From assembly GCA_012064415.1 (NCBI GenBank), contig SSNU01000104.1, positions 161,654 to 225,653 of the forward strand: a DNA stretch of 64,000 nucleotides, read 5' to 3'. This DNA comes from Gyrodactylus bullatarudis. Taxonomy: Eukaryota; Platyhelminthes; Monogenea; Gyrodactylidea; Gyrodactylidae. Both the position numbers and the translations under genes were made by a program. Positions 13,201 through 24,075 of the stretch are shown here, piece after piece; the first letter of the stretch is position 1; every line of letters starts with the position of its first letter. The notes under the pieces are model-generated. The model ran no database searches. It was not told the origin of the DNA and saw only the letters and a list, made by a program, of their open reading frames with translations.

Positions 13201-16200
13201 GAGTAAAAATGTAACACTATGGATGTTTTTGTTTTTCGTTTTTATTTCAGAATATCTTACAGTTAAGATAATTCTTTTATAACGAGTAATTTCATTAGCC
13301 TTGTATTATCTTGTAACATGTTTTTTTTTTTAATTTTGTTAACTGCTATTAGAATATCTAACTAATCCAGTTTTTGTTTGTTCCCATTAGGCCTATGTAC
13401 ACTTCATAGTATGAAGTTCATACATATAACGAATAAAGCTAGTTGAGCTACTAAGAAACTGCAGGATTTTTCGACATTGTAGCAAAGATCTGAATCATAG
13501 ATATAGAATATTATAAAAATGGCATACAAACCAATAATTTCACAGCTAGTCCTTATTTTAGTTTGCATAAATCCAACTCAGAGATTGATCAGTTTAGTTT
13601 GCTCGCCTGACAAAAAAAGATGTTGGTGCCTTCAACCTAGAGTTTAACTGACTGAACTTAGCCAGACTATTATACAAGAATAGCATTTCTGTGCAGTGAA
13701 TAATATCGAAAATTTATTTTGTTCAATGTATCAGAAAAAGACTGAAATTATTAATCAGAGAGGAGAAAAGTAATGACGCATTTCTTTGCATAATGAAAAA
13801 TTTACTTTTTAAATTTAACCCTTAAAGTCACAACGAATATTTTTCGCATCTCTTGTTTTTCTCAATGATTTTTGAATACACTGATTACGAATCTAAAGTT
13901 AATTTTTAGTTCAGTTTCTCAACTTTCTTTGGCAAGTGATAGAGCTGAGATATTTGCGTATTCCAAGCAATTAATAGATCTACAAACAAATTGAGGTAGT
14001 AAACGAAGTATTTTCTGAGGTTTAGATGAACAATAATTCGTAGCTAAAATGATATGTGATAGAAATACCCCAGTGGTATTTCAGATTTTTCATTGGATTC
14101 TAATTCCAGGACAAGAGAAGGAGTTATAACTCGGTATGGTTAAGAAAATCCAAAACTATCTTCTTAGTTTTGATAATAAAATCTGTAATTTCACGTAGGA
14201 AGATTCTCGATTACACTCTTAATTTGGAATTTATAAAAATTCACTGTTATCGAAAAAATAGCTGAAAAATGGAGATATCAAAAAATATTCGTATAAATAG
14301 GCTTTGTATCATACAAAATATTTTGCTCTTATTTTTTATAATTTATTATTATAGATAGATGATCCGAGAAATCCTTTACTACTGTATCCTAGTTATCATA
14401 TTTGCATTTCATTCCTGTGGTAGGCAAATAAATATATATGAGACTTGTCTCAGTTAATAATTTCCTGATTTAATTTTGAAGGCAGTTATAATATATAATA
14501 ATAATAGCAGTGCTATGAATAATTTCTCATCCAGAGATGTAATGATATTATATTCAGATAAGAAAATATAAACAGATCTTGAATCCATATCATTGAGAAA
14601 TTAGACCAATTTTATACTTTAAATCTACTAGCTATGTGAGGTCATTGGTTATTAGCAGGGGAGTCACAAAATAGCATTTTTTCAAAAAATATATGAAAAA
14701 TAGTATATGCTACTTGTAAGTATTTTTAAAGAATAATTTATTCGGTTGGGTAGGGCTGAATATTCCGTTTTAACGTGTGATCCGATATTTAATTATGGAA
14801 TGAATGAAGTTAAAATTTTCCCAAGCTTTAAACTTTTGTTTGACTAACCAATGACCACACTTTGCTAGTAGGTTTAATCTCTAAAAACGTTGTAAATTTT
14901 TCATTTTTTTTATCTGATGATGGCGGACTTCTTTTCTAGCTGTGATTCAAACTTTAACAAAAATTTGGAACTCATAGTTTAGAATTAAAGTTTTATTTTC
15001 CTCGACTGAGTGGTGCATTGCAATTTGGAATTTAAAAATCCCATCGCCGAGAAGCAAATTGATACTTTTCCGATTATAAATATCTCAACTAGCTTTTAAG
15101 AGTTAAAATAGTATTTTGAATGATACGATTAATATTTCATTAAAAGGTGCATAAATGAGACTGGAAGTTCATTCAACAGAGGATTTTCATAATCCTCAAG
15201 AGAGAACCATTACAAATGCAAATAGGGATTTGGAAAAATACTCATTAATAAAAAAAATAATTTGGGACATGAAGGGTTAAATAATTCTCTTATTTCTATT
15301 GAGCTTACTTAGAAAGGTTTGCTAAATGTAACCAGGTTTCTTCAGAAGTGTAAAAGTTTAATAATTTTGCAGTAAAAGTAAAAAAACAAGTTTTAGATAA
15401 GAAAAGGTCATATTTTAGTACCCTGATGCTTATGACTCAAACATGTTTTAAATCCAACTATAGAATTTATTGATATTTTCATCGAATAGCAATTAAATTT
15501 TCCATAAGATAATAAAGATCTTATTACTCCTATACTGAGGAAAGACATCAAGACATTTTGACTGGTATGCCACATGAATTTTGTCTCATTTATGGAATCA
15601 GTTAATTTTATAATTGGATACACTGATAATTTTTCCTTTAACTGATCAGAATTATGATCCCTGAGAATGATAATGATTTAATTACATGTTCATTTGAAGA
15701 GATGAGTAAAGATGGAAAATCAAGTTTAATTTCCCCCAAAGAAAAGCCATAAAAAATATTTTATTATCATGACATTATCCTTGAATGCCTTGGTTATTAG
15801 TTTCTCTATTCAACCGTGTACCCTTTTACATTTGTAGGCTAGGGAATTAAAATTGTATTCCTAATGGCTGAAAGAAAGCCTCATGTGTGAGGCAATAGCC
15901 AAGAGTCTTGGATAAAATTCACACAAATATTTTGTCTACTACTAGGAAATTAAGAGTTATAAAAAATTATTTTTACAGATTATACGTCTTTAGTGTGTTG
16001 TTGACTCATGGGAGAATTCAATGTCTAGAGTTACAGTCAAAAGTAGTCCAAATTAAATTATTTTTTCAATTTTCTTTCCTAAAAGTAATGTAGCATTTTA
16101 GACATTTATTATGGAAGATAGACTCAAAATTTTAACAATTATTTCTTGTTTTGCAGCTCCATACAGAAATTTTGTAAGGCTAATAAAATTTCCGTTTTAT

Positions 16201-19200
16201 CTTCACAAATTCAATTGAAATAACAAAGAATTGTTTCTCCAATACAAACTATACTGCACATACATGGTAGATTTCTAATTTACCCCAGTGCGCTTTTGTG
16301 TCTGTGCGGAAATTAGTTTAGTTTACTTTGTATAGTGACATGACATCAGTTTCAATATTTCCCATGAATTGACAACTTTCTTTTGCAGAGTACTCAATTC
16401 ACGACAAAGATCCTTATTCTCAATTCCAATATTGGGGGTTCAAATGATGAGTGCCAAGTGAACTACTAAAATTGGGATCGAAAAGTTTAGGCCAATTCGG
16501 ATTTTCAAATTCAAATTATTCGTCTAATTTTGATCTAGTAATAAATCGCTTCAAATAATTGAAATCAACAAAATCAAAATTTCTTTAAGTTACTCTAAAA
16601 ATAATTATGTTCCTGACTATCCGGAGAGAATAATGGTGTTTTTGTAGTAAATTCTCATTTTTATATCAACTAGGTTTAGATGATCATGATCATTGATCAC
16701 TGCATTCGTGGTGAGTTATTCTTAGGAGTTTTGGAAGGAAAGACTCAATTTACCTACAGTGAGAAGTAGTAATTATGTAATGAGTCATTACTAACGACAT
16801 TTTTCCAAGAAACATTAGATAATTTTCTGTCATAATGTTTAATACCTAAATAATGGACATTTGGGATAGTAAATACTTAGGAAAAACTTTTGCTCAAACC
16901 ATAATTTCTATGTAGATAAAGAGATAATAGATACAATATATTAGTAGAATGTAAAATTGAGAGTCATTTCTCTACTCATGAAAATACAAAATGAACTTGA
17001 TACCTAAATTAATAATAGGTTTTATAATGAAATCAAAATTTAAAGCTTCGGGTTTATGAGACTTGAAATAAAATCTAATAAATCTGGCCCAATAAGATCT
17101 CAAAAATTATAAATTGACATTTAATAATACGAAAACCTTCAGGAGAGCAATCGCCTAGAAGTAGTAATACAAAAAAGGCTTGATAATTTTGCTGAAAATC
17201 AAAGTAATCGATAAGTAATTTTATAGGCAAATTTCGTCGTAAAACATGATCTTTATGATCAAGCAAAACGATTAATACCATGAGCATTTATAGGCATTTT
17301 GTTACCCTGATATATTTCTAGATTATTATTTCATATTTATCAATGGTTTTTTGAGAAATTGGTTCAGATTCTCCCATCTAATTGGAATGGCATTTTGTTG
17401 ACTTTAGAAAGTAAGGATTATATAGTTTACTGTTTACTGTAGTCTCATGCAAACAAGTCCAATGATTACTTTTGAATCTTAAAAGATTTATTAACTTAGA
17501 GATAAATACTCTCAAAAATTCAATAACTTGAATATAAGAAAGAAAATTTTCACATCATGTCAAGACAGAATTTAAGATACAGGAGTTTCTTTGTAAAATA
17601 GCGGAGAGAATGTTTATTCGATCCTTAGATCATCTTGTTATCTGATCATAACTATATGTACCGGAAAATATTTTTGAATTGTCCAAGAGAACTTTTGCAT
17701 TTAATGAACATGGTAATTGGATTGGTAAGCCGGAATAAAGTCAACTTAAGATCTTTGTAGTCTTGTTGATCCAGATCGGAAAAAATAGAGTTGGGGTAAT
17801 TAATAGGTTTTGGAAAAAGCGTTTTATTATTCTGAAAAAAAAGTTCAACTTTCTTAGAATCAGCATAGCACGTTCCAAGAGCTTAATAGATTTCCTAACG
17901 AATGGCTATTTCCTGAGATGAACATAATGAGTTGCTAAAATGATATTTTATGAAAATAACCCAGTTGAACTTTAAAGGGTTAATCAATGTATGGAATTTA
18001 CGAACTGTTAAATAAAAAAATCCTTCCTTCCTGCAATTAATCATCTCCAATTTCTATCTCACAAGTATTACTATTTATAGTGTCTCAGTGCTGAAACTTC
18101 TCCTGGCCAAACCCACTTTTACAAAGTTTGAAACTTTTGTGAAATGGACACTTGTTCAAGCATTAACGCTAATTTATTTTCAAAGGAATAGAAATACATT
18201 TGTAAATGCCGGATTTGGCGCACGTTATGAAGGGACATACCACATAATTTTATAAAAATACCATAACACCATTGGTAGAGTGTCTGATGGTAAATCTTGC
18301 TATCATTGTACAAATGTATATGAATTAGAAAAATCAATCTTAATTCTCTAGGATGATTTTTTAGTTAATTAGAGAACTAGACTTAAAGTAACACTCGAGA
18401 AGTAATGAGAATTTGAAAATTTTAATTAAATTTAAATATGTGCACCAAATTCTGATTTACTTTTGCATCTTTCATATCCTACGTGCCTTGTATTTGTCTA
18501 GTTCGTCATTCTATGGGAAAACTAATCTCAAGTAAATTTTGTTTGTAATTTTAAAGAGTGACACTGGATACCTAATCAAGTCGAAAAGCCAATTAGAAAT
18601 ACCTGGCGGCTTATCATTCCTATAAAATGAGATTATTCTGTATAGAATTTAATCTTGAAAATCTCTAAATGGTGTAAAATTTTATTGCATGTATCCTATG
18701 TTTTATTGTTGTACACATCATCTTCAACATGTTACAAATTGAGTAGTGAGAATAGTAAGTAGCATAAAAGAGTATTTCTCTCTTTTGTATTAAACAACGT
18801 ATAGTATATTACACATGACTCAAAAACTTTTATTACGCCAGCAAGCAGTTAGGTTTGTACTTATCTTTTGTAAAACTATCAGTAAATACATAATCCCTAA
18901 AGAATTGCTTGTGTTTTTTATTAGTAAAAACTATTACGTCTACCATGTGTCTACAGCTTTATAAAAGAGGAGAGTCATTGAGAACATAAAATTCCATATA
19001 CTACGAGAAATACTGTAATTTTAATTGTAAACTTTTCTTGTGTAAAAAATTTTAGAAATCACTTGCACAGTTTTATGTCGACGGATTGGAATCGTCATAA
19101 ATGAACCTGAAAATATCTAATTACATGTATTTTATGGAAAAAATATACTTTTGAGAGAAGGTGGGTAAATTTAAATCAACATTTCTTACAGACAATTGGC

Positions 19201-22052
19201 ATTTATAGAGAAAGTCAAATCGATAATTGAAGATTTTCACTCTTGATCTGTCTAAGTGAACATCCGGTCATATGAACACTCTGATTTCCATGGACATAGA
19301 CCTCTTGTATGACAAGAACCTCAATACCCTCATTAACTCCAAGGAAATCTTTTTAAATCACTCATTCTACCCTACCTAGAATATGAATCCTTCGAAACGT
19401 CCAACTGGAAAGATTACAATAAGTTCATGTTACGGTCTAAACTATCAACACTACAATTCCGGGATAGATTTTAGTTATAAACAGATAGAGGGGATTCTAT
19501 TAATGTTAAAATCTATTCTCGGAGTTATCTGAGAACAAAAGTAGAAATTCTCAAAAAATTATAATTAATTAATGAAGAGATGAAGTGGGCACATTATCCA
19601 ATACGCTATGCCTACAAATTTAATGAGACTTATTCTCATTTTGCTAACTTCTCTTCCAGAAATGTTGGAGTATTTTCAAATAAATTTTCCAACTTAGTTC
19701 TTAATGCTTGAAATTATTTTATATCCCGTTAAATACATTAAGGAGTTGAGCAGTTCTCTAAGCCGCAGTGGTGCTTTACTCCAAACATGTCTCCAAACCA
19801 AATGGCCAATTCAATCAAAGAGCTAACCAAGCATACTCAACTCTGCTTTTAACAACAAATCAGATTTTTGTATTTTCATAATTTATTCGAATAAAATAAG
19901 TATATATAAGAATAGACCAAACCTTTTCCAGCCTCAATCTCATTTTGAAGATAATCAATAACTGAGCAATTTTTCCTATCAAGCTATACGTTTTCAAGTT
20001 TGTTCTGTATACAAAATCTCGATTAAAAATGACAATTTATGAACACGCGCCAAGATTTTTTCAATGAATTTTACTACGAAAAGGAACAAAATTAAGATTT
20101 TTGAATAGTTTTGCAACATTTTGAATAAAAATAGGACTTTTAAGTAAAAATTGAGTCTTTTTTTCACAAATTTAAAGGAAATTCCTAGGATATTAGGTAA
20201 GTTTTGATGATTTCATAGACTTTCAAAATTGTTTTTCTCTGTTGAAAGATCATTTTTGATCTAGGCATGCAACATTGTTCGGGGAAAATAAAATTTTTTA
20301 TTACCCTAATATATACCGTTCGTGGGTTCATTAAAGTAATATTTCTACATGCAAAAGAGGTGCGAAAAATCAAGTTAAACAGGTTGATGATTCCTATACA
20401 TTATAGTCATGCAAATCAAAGTGGGAATCTATTTGAATCTGAGCATGAATTTAGGAATTTATGATTTTTACAAAAACCTCAATATTTCATCCAGGTCTCT
20501 AAAGATCTTTGTTTTAAGAATAAAAGGGCACAAAAAAATTCGAATTACCTCATCAAGATAATATACTTTTACTTTGGAGTACTTACAAAATTTATTTACA
20601 ATCATCCTTTCTCTCAAACAAAAATTTATTAAGTAAAATCCTATTGATCTTTATGTTTCTTATATACTTTGTTCTAGATACTTTGAGAATAGCAACTTTT
20701 CTGCCTGCAAGACCTTCAGAGTGAAATAATTTGATTCAAATCAAATTAAATTAGCGTAATCTTTAATAAGGATATTCAAAATTTTGAATTAAGATTTGAA
20801 AATAGAATTTCTAAATATTTTACCAACTCCTATTCCTAGTATTTTGAAGATGTGCTTTTTGATTCACTCACCAAGATATTCAGTAGAATTGTCAAGGTAG
20901 TTAAGGTTAGTCACTTGATTATGCTTCTTCATCCACACGGGAAATAATCCTGATTTTCTGTCACTCGAACAGATCATTTGTATAGAGAAAGATTGGCTAT
21001 TCTCTTCTCTCCCCATATAATAGGGATAAATATCTATTTTGAGTTTATCTAGAGAGAAGAAAAGGTATTATTAATTCTAATTAAGGATCTGTGTACTCTT
21101 ATAATTGTAAATCAGATAAATACTGATTACTCTAATCTGCTAAAGTTCGTAAATAATTTAAATGAACTAGATATAAAAGGTGTAGAGAGATGGAAACTCT
21201 CTGACAGGTCACCCATTAACTAATAATATAGTGTAGTACCCTATAAATTGTTTATGCATTATAATAGCTATAGCTTGCTCAAAGTAATAGAAAGTATAAC
21301 GCGCGATGGACTTTAATGATTTTCCCCTTTTAACAATTTTTAAAAATTTACTAGAATACGCCCTATCTAAGTAAGGAGATTCCAACCGAAAGATCAAAGA
21401 AAATCTTTTATTAAATCTATAAATTTATCTATCTCGACTGAAAATATAGAAAACATTATGAAGAAAGAAAACTCACTTAAAACTGTTACATTAAAGTTTT
21501 CTCTGCCAGAACAGTAATACAGGCCAGAATTTTCTTGTGTTACTTCTTTGATTGATAATAATCCTTTTGATTCATCAAGAGAAAATTCGTTTTCTCTCTT
21601 TGACATCTTATTGGGAAATTCGATAAACTGAGAATAATTCAACGGGCATAAAAGTATGAGTTGATCCTGGATGCGAACATAGACATTTTTAGGAGATGGC
21701 CATCGAGAGTCATAGAAATCTATGATTATTATTTACAAATCTTACTTTTGAGAGGGATGATAAGAGAGAGGTTTGATTTTACCTGAGAATTTTTATAATC
21801 ATCTGTGAAGTTAACTTCTATTGTTTTATTTCCAATAAGATTTTTAGTCCAGATACGAGAAGGAAAGCACTTAGGCAGTAATACTCCTGAAAGATCTAAT
21901 TGCAATTCTTCTACATGATTTGTGTGATCGTTTGCCAGTAAAGTTGGAAAGGTTACTGCTTTTTTAAAAATTGAGTTGGAGCATAGTTTTTCCGATTGGT
22001 ATTTAAATATTAAAATGAAAATAAGAGTCAGTTGTAATCTTGGAAACTGCAT
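1250..22052 (-). CDS. Ig/FN3 single-pass membrane receptor, ten exons (possibly continuing past the left edge)
   Basis: I joined ten exons by GT-AG sites and matching phase: 21746-22052, 21477-21719, 20872-21048, 10578-10730, 7285-7350, 6515-6729, 4590-4763, 4097-4246, 3790-3897 and 1250-1916. The ATG at 22052 opens a hydrophobic signal peptide (LTLIFILIF). About residues 108-183 form an Ig domain (LLCPL ... SGLYYCSG). About 186-280 form a second (QMICSS ... VWMKK ... LESYQC), split by a 10.1-kb phase-1 intron. Two FN3 domains follow (about 317-430, starting NPPRIDKI, with VSEWSNEVSF; and about 435-528). A membrane helix lies at about 544-569 (FLIFGILLSFMFIFIAICC). The cytoplasmic tail has a Cys/basic stretch and a proline run (about 673-690) of a kind that binds EVH1, SH3 or WW domains. 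The last exon has a strong donor (AAG|GTGAGT) at 1250; if unused, the protein ends at a stop at 1221 after LPEVY. No kinase or phosphatase domain is in the window. The architecture recalls axon-guidance or adhesion receptors; the family is not identified. Confidence 0.75.
2622..3135. repeat. Palindromic (foldback) repeat, family A, copy 1
   Basis: The left end reads aagctaattgatatgaagtt, then gggaatctatgatttttac and on into cgaaaacctcg. The right end (about 3060-3130) is its reverse complement, including cgaggttttcgtaaaaatca. The arms are long, decayed and inverted over about 510 bp. No transposase is seen, so this is a MITE-like non-autonomous element. It lies in the last intron of the Ig/FN3 receptor. 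Confidence 0.75.
4764..6514. other. Receptor intron 6, no other gene seen
   Basis: This 1.75-kb intron separates the two exons that make up the first FN3 domain. I see only AT-rich sequence, with no exon-like frame with good splice sites on either strand. Confidence 0.4.
7577..7823. repeat. Palindromic repeat, family A, copy 2 (short)
   Basis: The left end (aagctaattgatatgaagtt) and right end (cttcatatcaaccaacttta) are inverted copies of each other and match copy 1, but the element is only about 250 bp. It is an internally deleted copy in a receptor intron. The open frame across it is an accident of the repeat. Confidence 0.7.
8360..8900. repeat. Decayed family A-related repeat
   Basis: 'aatatgaagattggaattta' and 'tgatttttacaaaa' match the family A left arm. 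Around 8680-8760 comes the family's internal phrase (ctaatcgcggttctaaaaac followed by caacttttgatcac). The short open frames here come from the repeat and are not genes. Confidence 0.45.
8975..9235 (+). pseudogene. Tc1/mariner-type transposase, N-terminal fragment
   Basis: From the ATG at 8975 the frame reads MSRKQYSENIRGRVIDLYQR, then GKDW. This has the layout of the first DNA-binding helix-turn-helix of Tc1-family transposases (a basic start, an R..II.L...G core). After about 40 codons the frame is broken. A shifted frame continues with FTSMINVKKICSEKY and STAKRIFKF before stops. No DDE catalytic region is present. It sits in the 10-kb receptor intron, on the opposite strand, and is a dead remnant. 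Confidence 0.5.
12861..12950. repeat. Perfect 36-bp inverted repeat (hairpin element)
   Basis: Bases 12861-12896 and 12915-12950 are exact reverse complements (36 of 36), separated by 18 bases. A single strand could form a long uninterrupted hairpin. The flank 'agttcttcagggagc' before it reappears, inverted, beside a second, diverged copy near 55.1 kb. Together they define a small foldback element family. Confidence 0.85.
14625..14890. repeat. Inverted-repeat element, about 265 bp
   Basis: The left side (taaatctactagctatgtga then ggtcattggtta) is inverted on the right (taaccaatgaccacac then tttgctagtaggttta). A related single arm lies near 45.62-45.66 kb (aaacctactagctaagtgtt). It is MITE-like, with no coding capacity. 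Confidence 0.5.
19270..19720 (+). pseudogene. Decayed coding fragment of unknown origin
   Basis: Codon-like sequence continues through several frameshifts and stops: TLISMDIDLLYDKNLNTLIN then SKEIFLNHSF; then YLEYESFETSNWKDYNKFML then RSKLSTLQFRDRF; then NEEMKWAHYPIRYAYKFNET then YSHFANFSSRN. It does not overlap the surrounding gene's exons and is on the opposite strand, inside its largest intron. I do not recognise the family. A retroelement or a processed gene remnant are both possible. Confidence 0.35.
21720..21745 (-). other. Candidate 26-nt intron in the receptor gene
   Basis: Exon 1 ends ...CTC AAA A and exon 2 starts AT TTC TAT. The 26 nt between run gtaag...catag. Splicing is phase 1/1 and gives IIPLKNFYDSRWPSPKNVYV, a natural run into an Ig domain. 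The alternative is a phase-0 intron from the CAG|gtaaaa donor at 21783 to atccag before GATCAACTC. It would remove the start of the Ig domain, so I prefer the 26-nt reading. Confidence 0.6.
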
Positions 22053-22444
22053 AACACAATTACTATAAGATATTTTTCATGATTTCCAATTTGACTGATC
22101 AGCACCAAATGAAAAGAATTTGAATATCTGGAAAGAAATAGTTTAAACAAAATTCTTTTATCAAATTTCCATAAATATATATATTCTGCAAGTATATTTA
22201 TTTATCTTATTTTAAAACCACCACATGCATTTTAAATATGTATTTTTTGAAAATATTGAAAAGAACGTTTTAAATTTAACGATAAAATATCATTCAATTT
22301 ATACTAAATTGATGTTATATTTATCCTCAACGTCGTAGAAAAACACAAAATAATGCAGAATACACGAACAAGAATAATTATATCTCAAAATCTCTTGAGA
22401 AAGGAGTAAATTCATTTATGATATGATGATTTCTTCATTTCTCA
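22053..22444. promoter_or_regulatory. Shared 5' region of two divergent genes
   Basis: The receptor (minus) and the LRR gene (plus) start 392 bp apart, so this AT-rich stretch must hold both promoters, unless an upstream non-coding exon exists. I see no motif I can name with confidence. Confidence 0.4.
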
Positions 22445-23773
22445 ATGACCCTCCTTCGAGTCATCATCACTGTTGTTTTGATAAATTCCTTTTATATTAC
22501 TTGTAATGAAATATCAAGAATTTGTGAGAATGATTGTGAATGCCGGCAAAATTTGGTCCAATGCAGAATACCCTCATATCGTCTACCCTTTTATTGCAAT
22601 TCTGAGTGGAAGTCTCTTCTTCTCTTCATCCAAAAGACCTCTGAATATCATCCGAGGGGTTTCTTTGAGGAAGTTTCCGGGACGATTCTCTACAACTGCT
22701 CCGATCTCCACTATTTGACGTTACTGAACAATTCACCCATTTCCCTAGTAATCGACCTTGCTCATCAGCTGCGATCTTTCAAACTACTCACGCGTATCTG
22801 GCTCAAGGGCATTCGCATTGTAATTTCCCAAGATGAGGCTATGCAGAATAATTTGACTAGTCTAATTTTCGAGAACACAAACTTGAATCAAAATCTATTG
22901 AGGAGCGTCCTAACAACAGTGAATAATGAAACGCTAGCCAAGTTACAAATCATAGGCTCTGATCTAAACGATGAACTTGACTCAAAGGCTTTCAATCGAA
23001 ATTTTGGAAATTTGGAGAAAGTCTACCTTATCAATGGAAAAGTTAACAGGGTAAACTCCAACACCTTCAGGGGATGTCAGAATATTTCAATTTTGAAAAT
23101 ATCGGACAATGCCCTCTCAGGGAGTTTGGAGCATGCCCTTGGTATAAAATTGAGTCGAAAGACTGTTGAACACGGAGCCTTGATGTTTCTGGCAAACTTG
23201 AAGTTTCTAGACTTATCTGGCAACTTTCTCATTGGAATACGGTCCTCAGAATGGTCTGTTGTCATTGGAGGAGGCCATTTAGCTAGACTAAAAAGTCTTT
23301 CTCTAGCTAACAACATGATACGGTTCCTTGCAACAGAATCATTCATTGGTCTCAAGAGTCTGGAGACGATAGATCTTCGTGGAAATGAAGTCATCTCCAG
23401 TCCAAGGGAAATTAGTCATAGTGGAAGTGTGCTCCTTCAAAAAGGCCTACTGCCAGATGTTTTTCAACAAATAGGGAGATCATTCAAGAATCTGATGATC
23501 GATAATGGGACGATTGAATGTCTTTTACAACCAACATCGCATTCAGTTCACTATATGAGGTCTTATCGTCTATGCTCTGAGAGAAATGTGTCAAGCCCAC
23601 CAGAGATAAGAGCCCCTGAAATCGGGGAACCAACCCATGAGGAGAAACATTTTGAATATTTAAGTAGAATCCTCCTGTTCTGTTTGATTGTTGGATGCTT
23701 TTTCATTAGTTCCACCATGATCTTAATTTCTATCGTGATCATAATTAAGAGAAAGAAGTTTTTTATTGTATGA
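22445..23773 (+). CDS. Leucine-rich-repeat single-pass membrane protein
   Basis: This is an uninterrupted 442-codon frame from the ATG at 22445. Residues 1-20 are a signal peptide (LRVIITVVLINSFYI). A cysteine cluster at C27, C31, C33 and C40 (CENDCECRQNLVQC) resembles an LRR N-terminal cap. Leucine-rich repeats follow, best seen as LKFLDLSGNFLIGI, LKSLSLANNMIRFL and LETIDLRGNEV. Two late cysteines (IEC ... RLC) may be a reduced C-terminal cap. A membrane helix of about 27 residues (LLFCLIVGCFFISSTMILIS) ends in the short basic tail KRKKFFIV, so there is almost no cytoplasmic domain. Many N-x-S/T sites fit an extracellular role in adhesion or recognition. No introns are seen. The family beyond extracellular LRR is not identifiable. 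It is divergent from the Ig/FN3 receptor and convergent with the boule-like gene. Confidence 0.85.
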   Translation: MTLLRVIITVVLINSFYITCNEISRICENDCECRQNLVQCRIPSYRLPFYCNSEWKSLLLFIQKTSEYHPRGFFEEVSGTILYNCSDLHYLTLLNNSPISLVIDLAHQLRSFKLLTRIWLKGIRIVISQDEAMQNNLTSLIFENTNLNQNLLRSVLTTVNNETLAKLQIIGSDLNDELDSKAFNRNFGNLEKVYLINGKVNRVNSNTFRGCQNISILKISDNALSGSLEHALGIKLSRKTVEHGALMFLANLKFLDLSGNFLIGIRSSEWSVVIGGGHLARLKSLSLANNMIRFLATESFIGLKSLETIDLRGNEVISSPREISHSGSVLLQKGLLPDVFQQIGRSFKNLMIDNGTIECLLQPTSHSVHYMRSYRLCSERNVSSPPEIRAPEIGEPTHEEKHFEYLSRILLFCLIVGCFFISSTMILISIVIIIKRKKFFIV

Positions 23774-23784
23774 TCGTTTTTATG

Positions 23785-23790
23785 AATAAA
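23785..23790 (+). terminator. Polyadenylation signal of the LRR gene
   Basis: AATAAA lies 12 bases after the stop codon, followed by a T-rich stretch, as expected for cleavage and polyadenylation. The 302 bp up to the convergent boule-like gene hold nothing else that I can name. Confidence 0.6.
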
Positions 23791-24075
23791 ATTTTTTTTA
23801 ATTTTCTGTATTTCATTGACCCCTTCAACAGTGAAAAATTAATTGAGTAACAAGTAGAGCTTTCCACAAATAAAGGATAGTTTAGGTCAAAACATTTTGT
23901 AATAAATAGAAATTAATTTAGTAACGAGAAGAAGTGCTATGACCGTTTCTTAAAAATCTTTATTTCCAGTAAAATAGACTTTTAGAGACAACAATTGTAT
24001 TTATTCTTACATAAATCATGTCCCGAATATCTCTCCTATCGCCATTGCTCAAAGATGACTGTTGAGATTATGAAG

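Larger units (their letters stand above)
10731..20871. other. 10.1-kb receptor intron 3, filled with mobile-element debris
   Basis: This phase-1 intron splits the second Ig domain of the receptor. It holds decayed family A and B repeat pieces (about 10800-11050, 11990-12640, 20440-20500), a perfect hairpin element (12861-12950), an inverted repeat (about 14625-14890), copies of another dispersed repeat (about 13900-14070 and 17860-17960) and a decayed coding fragment (19270-19720). I considered an Ig-like frame at 11143-11257 and left it out, because the flanking exons already form a complete Ig domain. No intact gene is seen on either strand. Confidence 0.5.

Noticed and set aside
17075..17287. 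Minus-strand frame with SPEGFRIIKCQF, resembling an Ig F strand
   Set aside because: There is an acceptor-like site but no usable donor, and no place for it in the receptor's domain order.
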